Positions 6,118 to 9,343 of a DNA stretch of 9,343 bases are shown in pieces; within the stretch, counting starts at the first letter, position 1, and every line of letters begins with the position of its first letter. The translations under genes were made by a program, and so were the position numbers. The stretch covers positions 1 through 9,343 of the forward strand of contig JBLHLB010000150.1 of NCBI GenBank assembly GCA_047618505.1. The letters are read 5' to 3'. Source of the DNA: JBLHLB01 sp047618505 (lineage in GTDB: Bacteria > Planctomycetota > UBA1135 > GCA-002686595). The notes under the pieces were generated by a model. That model made no database searches. It was not told the DNA's origin and worked only from the letters and a program-made list of their open reading frames with translations.

Positions 6118-6123
6118 ATCCTA
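6118..6123 (-). promoter_or_regulatory. TAGGAT -10-like box before the YkgJ-like gene (leaderless type)
   Basis: On the - strand TAGGAT is followed by GTGCCC and then ATG at 6111. It shares the TANNNT pattern and six-base spacing with pgeF and msrB. The AGG within it could alternatively serve as a weak Shine-Dalgarno eight bases from the ATG. The gene upstream ends at 6156, so the box lies in a 44-base gap. Confidence 0.35.
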
Positions 6124-6155
6124 GGCAAGCGCGCTGCATCACGCTTGGACGCAAG

Positions 6156-7313
6156 CTACTTCAGCTGATATTCCGAGGGCGCCTGGGGCAACAGGACTTC
6201 GGGGTGGCCGATCCAGGCGACGAAGTAGGGCTCGGTATCATCGGCCTCCATTGTTGCGATCAAGAAGGGCCCATCACAGATCATCTCGCGGGGACCCATG
6301 TAGGCTGCGGCCGTTGCCCCGAGGAGTGCACGCGAACGCACGCGCATGCCCTCTTCGTCCAGGCGTAGGTCCAGATCTTGTACTGCACCACCAATACTCA
6401 TGCCCTGATGGGCCGGATCGGCGAGTTCGAGACCGGCGAGGCTCGGGAAAGATTGGATGAGGCGCAGGCTCAATTCAGGAACGGCCAGGGTGTCCCCGCC
6501 GTCGACTTCGTCGGGCTCATCCGTCAAGCGCGCCGTGACCGCATCCCAACTCTCCCGCAGGGTCTTTCCCGGGGTGAGGCGTGCAATGATGATGCGGTCC
6601 TCACCACCCTCGGGAACAAGCTCGACCACAAAGTCGCCGCGCGCCGTGTAGTGATGCACGCGAACCTGCTCGGCCATCTTCTCCTGGGGTAGATCGGAGT
6701 GGTCGTACTTCCATAGGCCGAAGGCATCGACATAGACCGGTTCGTCGGTCTCCACGCTCCGGAAGGGAATCGCCCAGGCTTCGAAGTCTTCGAAGCGCTT
6801 CGCGAAGGGCAAGTCCTTCTCCAGGCGCGCGTAGGCGAAGAGCATCTGATTGCCGTCGTCGACCATGTCAGCCAACTCCTGATCCTCCGCTTCCCATTCC
6901 AAACCAGCCTCCGCAACCTTGTCCTTCAACTGACCCAGGGCATCGAGACCGCGACCTGCACTCGTGAAGACCGTGCCGCTCTCTAGGTCCTCGGCGCGCA
7001 GGGGGCAGGCGCTCAACCAATCAGCCTGCTTCGACTCCTGAAGGAACGTCAGGGGAATGCCGAGCTCTTCGCTCAGGGCTTGCCAAGCGAAGGCCATGCT
7101 CGCGCACCAAAACTGGTTGGCCTCTGGCTTCGACGTTATCTCCAGCCCCAGCACCAAGTCCGTGTGGGGAAGCGTCTGCGTGTTGGCGACCAAACGCGCT
7201 TCTCTTGCCGCGGCCGAGTGACAAGCCACCAGTCCCGGGAAGGCAAGGAACCCGACGACAAGGAGTGCAAGGGGAGTCCTGTGGCGGGCCAAAGCAGTTG
7301 TCGGGGAGTTCAT
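6156..7313 (-). CDS. Serpin-like lipoprotein, divergent, probably non-inhibitory
   Basis: This 385-residue predicted lipoprotein has a hydrophobic segment (15-27) followed by the lipobox LVAC with Cys31. The C-terminal half follows the serpin order. GDFVVELVPEGG and IIIARLTPGKTLRESWDAV (226-259) occupy the 'VLELPY...ILP..G.SLEEL' region. VPELSLRL (278-285) stands where serpins have 'PKFKIE'. LADPAHQGMSIGGAVQDLDLRLDEEG (297-322) parallels 'LS.VVHKAFIEVNEEGTEA', and CDGPFLIAT...YFVAWIGHPEVL (346-374) parallels 'DHPFLF.I....ILFMGRVVNP'. The loop between EEG and GPF is about the right length (27 residues). The hinge, however, reads GMRVRSRALLGA, not the small-residue 'GTEAAAATA' that inhibitors need to insert into the sheet. 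The N-terminal half is hard to align. A different surface-protein family is possible. The start has no Shine-Dalgarno. Confidence 0.5.
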   Translation of the reverse strand: MNSPTTALARHRTPLALLVVGFLAFPGLVACHSAAAREARLVANTQTLPHTDLVLGLEITSKPEANQFWCASMAFAWQALSEELGIPLTFLQESKQADWLSACPLRAEDLESGTVFTSAGRGLDALGQLKDKVAEAGLEWEAEDQELADMVDDGNQMLFAYARLEKDLPFAKRFEDFEAWAIPFRSVETDEPVYVDAFGLWKYDHSDLPQEKMAEQVRVHHYTARGDFVVELVPEGGEDRIIIARLTPGKTLRESWDAVTARLTDEPDEVDGGDTLAVPELSLRLIQSFPSLAGLELADPAHQGMSIGGAVQDLDLRLDEEGMRVRSRALLGATAAAYMGPREMICDGPFLIATMEADDTEPYFVAWIGHPEVLLPQAPSEYQLK

Positions 7314-7358
7314 CGCGTGTTCAAACCAAGGGACGTCAAATCGAGCGGGTGGGACAGT

Positions 7359-7392
7359 CCAAGGCCCAACGATTCCTCCGCGGGGCCCTTGG
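7359..7392. other. Strong inverted repeat between the DUF2237 gene and the serpin-like gene
   Basis: CCAAGGCCC (7359-7367) pairs with GGGCCCTTGG (7383-7392), giving nine base pairs with one bulged base and a 15-base loop. It lies in the 134-base gap after the DUF2237 stop (7448) and before the serpin-like start (7313). It could end the upstream transcript or sit in the leader of the downstream one. No U-run follows on the - strand. The rest of the gap holds an A/T island (7404-7411) but no clear promoter pair. Confidence 0.4.
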
Positions 7393-7447
7393 GAGTGATC
7401 GCGATTTTTATCCCCAACCAGGCGGTCAGAGGATCTTCACGCGAACC

Positions 7448-7825
7448 CTAGGCCTCGGCTCCCACGCTATAGGTCTGCAGGTCCTCGAGGTTGACAAACT
7501 CCAGGCTCGAAAAGTGAGTCGCCTCCAGGTGTACCTTGGGCGCGCAGCCAGCTTCCAGAGCCTCCTGCCAACGGGTCGCGCACAAACACCAGCGATTCCC
7601 CGGCTTCAACCCTGGGAAACCGTACTGCGGCATGGGCGTGGAAAGGTCATTCCCCCGCGACTTAGAGAAGGCCAGGAAAGCGAGGGTCATCTCCACACAG
7701 ACCGTGTGTACCCCCATGTCGCCCTGACCAGTTCGACAATAGCCGTCGCGGTGCCAACCCGTCATGGGGTCGGTGCAGCAGGACTCGAGCTTTCCACCAA
7801 GGACGTTTCTACCGATGCGTGCCAT
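7448..7825 (-). CDS. DUF2237 family protein
   Basis: This 125-residue soluble protein clearly belongs to DUF2237 (PF09996), a widespread small family of unknown function. The N-terminus NVLGGKLESCCTDPMTGW (7-24) and the block FLAFSKSRGNDLSTP (50-64) match it, as do YGFPGLKPGNRWCLCATRWQ (68-87) and APKVHLEATH. The family's cysteines are present: C16/C17, C30, C43, C80, C82; C94 is extra. Their conservation hints at metal binding or redox chemistry, but no reaction is known to me. There is no signal peptide or membrane segment. The length is normal. ATG 7825 is the only reasonable start; no ATG, GTG or TTG in frame lies closely upstream, and no Shine-Dalgarno is visible. It lies 69 bases behind the hydrolase on the same strand; a 5-bp inverted repeat occupies that gap. 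Confidence 0.9.
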   Translation of the reverse strand: MARIGRNVLGGKLESCCTDPMTGWHRDGYCRTGQGDMGVHTVCVEMTLAFLAFSKSRGNDLSTPMPQYGFPGLKPGNRWCLCATRWQEALEAGCAPKVHLEATHFSSLEFVNLEDLQTYSVGAEA

Positions 7826-7857
7826 ACCCAGAGCATGGCGGAGCGATGGACGTCGCG

Positions 7858-7873
7858 CCAGGTGATCTCCTGG
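7858..7873. other. Small inverted repeat between hydrolase and DUF2237 genes
   Basis: CCAGG (7858-7862) and CCTGG (7869-7873) flank the six bases TGATCT. The stem is only five pairs and could arise by chance; it is the only structure I see in this 69-base gap. Confidence 0.2.
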
Positions 7874-7894
7874 GCATTTCGCGTCAACAATGGG

Positions 7895-8881
7895 TTAGGG
7901 CGCCATGTGCCGCGCTACGGCCCTATGGACTTCCCCATCCCGCAGAATACGCAGGTGCCCGAGTCCATCGGTCGCATGCAGTTGCCCCTTCGGCCAACGC
8001 TCCGCAACGGCCTGCGCTCCGGCGAAGGGGGTTTCCTGGTCGTCGCGATCATGGACGACGAGCAATTCGTGTTCCCGTACATCGGCAACCGTCGCGCAGC
8101 GCAAGGTCTCCCAGGGAAGTCCGAACTGTCGCTCGTAGCCGCGCACCATGCGGTTCCGCACATCGTCATTTAGGCCGAGCACACCCAGGAATAGCTCGAA
8201 GTAAACATCGAGGTCGAAGGGCGGAGAGACGAAGGCCAAGCGTTCGACCTCCAGGCCGTTGCTGATCGCGAAGGCTGTGGAGGCGGACCCAAGGGAATGG
8301 CCGACCACGCCGTGCAGTGGACCGAGTTCCCGCTGGGCCGAACTCAATCCCGCTCCGAACTCGATCATGGAGGAGGCCTTTCCACCGGAGCGCCCGTGGG
8401 CAGGTGCGTCCAGGGCGACGACGCGCAAGCCCTTGGCCACGAGGTCGTTGACGAAGCCCGCCATCTGACTCGCTCGACCTTCCCAGCCGTGCAGCAGCAA
8501 CACCGTTGGGCCGGCCCCCCAGCTCAAGGCTGCCAGCTTATCCGGGGCCGAACGCTCAGCCCCCGGCGGAGCCTGGTAGGGCAGGACAATACGCTCCGCA
8601 TCCTTGATCCAGGCCAACTCACGTTCCGGTTGGCGATGACGTCGCGGTCGCCGGAAGATCGCTCCAGCCGTCTTGGCCGCCAACCCGGGAGAGATCCGTG
8701 CCACCAAGCGCAGGACCCGTCCCAACTGCTTCAATTCCCGCGACTGAAGAATCGCGCTGTTGGTGGGGATTGTCCGGGGGTTACCGCCGGGATCGCCCGT
8801 GGGGCAGCCAGGGGGGCAGCCAGGGGGAAGATCAGCGGAATCGTGGGGCGAAACTGGGTCCAAAACGGCGTTGCTAGTCAT
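7895..8881 (-). CDS. Alpha/beta hydrolase
   Basis: This 328-residue alpha/beta-hydrolase-fold protein is probably an esterase or related serine hydrolase of unknown substrate. Counting from ATG 8881, it has HGWEG with the oxyanion region at 131-135, the nucleophile elbow GHSLG with Ser196, an acid in HDRDDQETPF (probably Asp281), and His309 in DGLGHLR. The region RLVARISPGLAA...FRRPRRH before the core looks like the N-terminal arm of a common bacterial hydrolase group with the same HGWEGR motif. The first 45 residues are low complexity, including PPGCPPGC encoded by a 12-base tandem repeat. The frame is open further to 9118, but that would cross the HMA gene's start region. TTG starts beyond the repeat cannot be excluded. 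No Shine-Dalgarno is visible. It is the first gene of the right-hand - strand run. Confidence 0.88.
   Translation of the reverse strand: MTSNAVLDPVSPHDSADLPPGCPPGCPTGDPGGNPRTIPTNSAILQSRELKQLGRVLRLVARISPGLAAKTAGAIFRRPRRHRQPERELAWIKDAERIVLPYQAPPGAERSAPDKLAALSWGAGPTVLLLHGWEGRASQMAGFVNDLVAKGLRVVALDAPAHGRSGGKASSMIEFGAGLSSAQRELGPLHGVVGHSLGSASTAFAISNGLEVERLAFVSPPFDLDVYFELFLGVLGLNDDVRNRMVRGYERQFGLPWETLRCATVADVREHELLVVHDRDDQETPFAGAQAVAERWPKGQLHATDGLGHLRILRDGEVHRAVARHMAP
8801..8827. repeat. Perfect 12-base tandem duplication within the hydrolase 5' end
   Basis: GGGGCAGCCAGG occurs twice in direct tandem (8801-8812, 8813-8824), followed by GGG. On the - strand it encodes Pro-Pro-Gly-Cys twice. The unit is a whole number of codons, so copy-number change would keep the frame. 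Confidence 0.7.
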
Positions 8882-8887
8882 GCTGAG

Positions 8888-8911
8888 GGGTCTCGAGCGA
8901 AGGGTCTCGAG
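8888..8911. promoter_or_regulatory. Direct repeat GGGTCTCGAG in the divergent gap (possible operator)
   Basis: GGGTCTCGAG occurs at 8888-8897 and 8902-8911, 14 bases apart start to start. Each copy contains the palindrome CTCGAG. The pair lies between the divergent hydrolase and HMA-protein genes, 7 bases upstream of the hydrolase ATG, a sensible place for a regulator to bind. No regulator gene is in the window. Confidence 0.3.
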
Positions 8912-8930
8912 GGGAATCGTGAGGGACGAC

Positions 8931-8940
8931 GCCCCGGGGC
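8931..8940. promoter_or_regulatory. GCCCCGGGGC palindrome next to the HMA promoter
   Basis: This perfect 10-base palindrome directly abuts the TTGACG -35-like element at 8941. It could be an operator half-site cluster or simple GC-rich background. Confidence 0.2.
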
Positions 8941-8971
8941 TTGACGCCCTACGCCTGCTTGCGAGGATACT
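8941..8971 (+). promoter_or_regulatory. Candidate sigma-70 promoter of the HMA-protein gene
   Basis: TTGACG (8941-8946) matches the -35 consensus at five of six positions and GATACT (8966-8971) matches the -10 at four of six. The spacer is 19 bases, slightly long. The start site would fall near 8978, leaving a leader of only about seven bases before the ATG at 8985. Confidence 0.4.
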
Positions 8972-8984
8972 GCCCGAAAACATC

Positions 8985-9329
8985 ATGAAGCCCTTAACAG
9001 CAATTGTCCTCCTAGCCGGCGCCGTCCTGGCTTTCATCGCTTGGAACACCGAGCCCCCCCTGGAAATCGAAGCCCGTGAGGTTCCGATCAGCCTGGAGGC
9101 CGAGCCCGCCGAGGGCAACGTGCTCTACGCCTTCGAAGTTGAGGGCGTCTGCTGCGCGAGCTGCCCACCCGCCCTGCGTGAGGCGCTGTCTGACCTCGAA
9201 GGCGTCTCAGAGATCGCGGTGAACACCGAAACACAACGCGTCGAAATCGAAGCCGCGGTGGGTATGGATGTGGAAGACATGGCCCAGGCGATGACCTTCG
9301 ACAAGTACGTCGCGCGCCCGCTGGAGTAG
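8985..9329 (+). CDS. Membrane-anchored heavy-metal-associated (HMA) domain protein
   Basis: This 114-residue protein has one N-terminal hydrophobic segment (about 4-19, AVLAFIAW at its end), a short acidic linker, and a ferredoxin-like HMA domain at about 46-110. The metal site reads GVCCASC (54-60): the usual GMTCxxC with Cys57 and Cys60, plus Cys56 in place of the threonine. ALREALSDLEGVSEIAVN and QRVEIEA follow as in MerP/Atx1-type copper or mercury carriers. The domain probably faces the periplasm, tethered by an uncleaved signal anchor, and carries a soft metal such as copper. The frame is open upstream, but ATG 8985 puts the hydrophobic segment at the very N-terminus, as expected. It diverges from the alpha/beta hydrolase. 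No P-type ATPase or mer gene is in view, but the window ends 14 bases after its stop. Confidence 0.8.
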   Translation: MKPLTAIVLLAGAVLAFIAWNTEPPLEIEAREVPISLEAEPAEGNVLYAFEVEGVCCASCPPALREALSDLEGVSEIAVNTETQRVEIEAAVGMDVEDMAQAMTFDKYVARPLE

Positions 9330-9343
9330 GGCGCGCCTACTGG

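Noticed and set aside
6143..6156. GCTTG-GACG-CAAGC hairpin at the end of the serpin-like gene as a terminator
   Set aside because: The stem has only five pairs, overlaps the stop codon and has no U-run; too weak to call.
7205..8173. A 322-codon open frame on the + strand across the DUF2237 and hydrolase genes
   Set aside because: It lies antisense to two genes with clear conserved motifs, has no recognisable domain and has the composition of a GC-rich shadow frame.
8760..8984. Longer HMA protein starting at 8760
   Set aside because: The added part is antisense to the hydrolase 5' end and would bury the signal anchor in the middle of the protein.
8882..9118. Longer alpha/beta hydrolase starting at 9118
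   Set aside because: It would run through the start and membrane segment of the divergent HMA gene, and the added residues look like a shadow of that gene.
1..9343. CRISPR array, tRNA/rRNA, insertion sequence, defence or secretion system
   Set aside because: I saw no regularly spaced repeats, no tRNA-like cloverleaf, no transposase or integrase motifs and no multi-gene system beyond the short cluster described.

Overview
This GC-rich, densely coded 9.3 kb window looks like ordinary chromosome from a free-living bacterium, most likely a member of the Planctomycetota. That placement rests on a large lipoprotein sulfatase with an extra C-terminal module, an FG-GAP-like remnant, two predicted lipoproteins and a near-absence of Shine-Dalgarno sites; no phylogenetic marker is present. 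I see no rRNA, tRNA, CRISPR array, transposase or phage gene.

Left part (1-1772). The tail of an unrecognised + strand gene ends at 114. Two tandem hairpins (144-197) separate it from a 61-residue protein resembling the YjfB 'putative motility' family (232-417). That gene runs tail-to-tail, with overlapping stop codons, into a complete cytoplasmic type I L-asparaginase on the - strand (414-1457). The 315-base gap behind it holds a likely asparaginase promoter, a decayed FG-GAP-type fragment and a hairpin.

Middle (1773-5517). Three - strand genes form a tight cluster: pgeF (YfiH/laccase-domain peptidoglycan editing factor), msrB (methionine sulfoxide reductase B) and a DUF4287-DUF5655 protein. 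Only 44 bases away, the divergent 647-residue secreted sulfatase starts on the + strand.

Right part (5518-9343). A repeat-bearing gap is followed by four - strand genes, in transcription order: an alpha/beta hydrolase, a DUF2237 protein, a lipoprotein that I read as a divergent serpin, and a YkgJ-type cysteine-cluster protein. A membrane-anchored heavy-metal-associated (HMA) domain protein is divergent from the hydrolase and closes the window.

The genes do not form one evident pathway; most are housekeeping, protein-repair or surface functions. The most striking pattern is at gene starts. Four genes (pgeF, msrB, sulfatase, ykgJ-like) carry a TANNNT box ending exactly 6-7 bases before the ATG and have no usable Shine-Dalgarno, which suggests leaderless transcription. 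The most unusual protein is the serpin-like lipoprotein, whose reactive-loop hinge lacks the small residues expected of an inhibitor.
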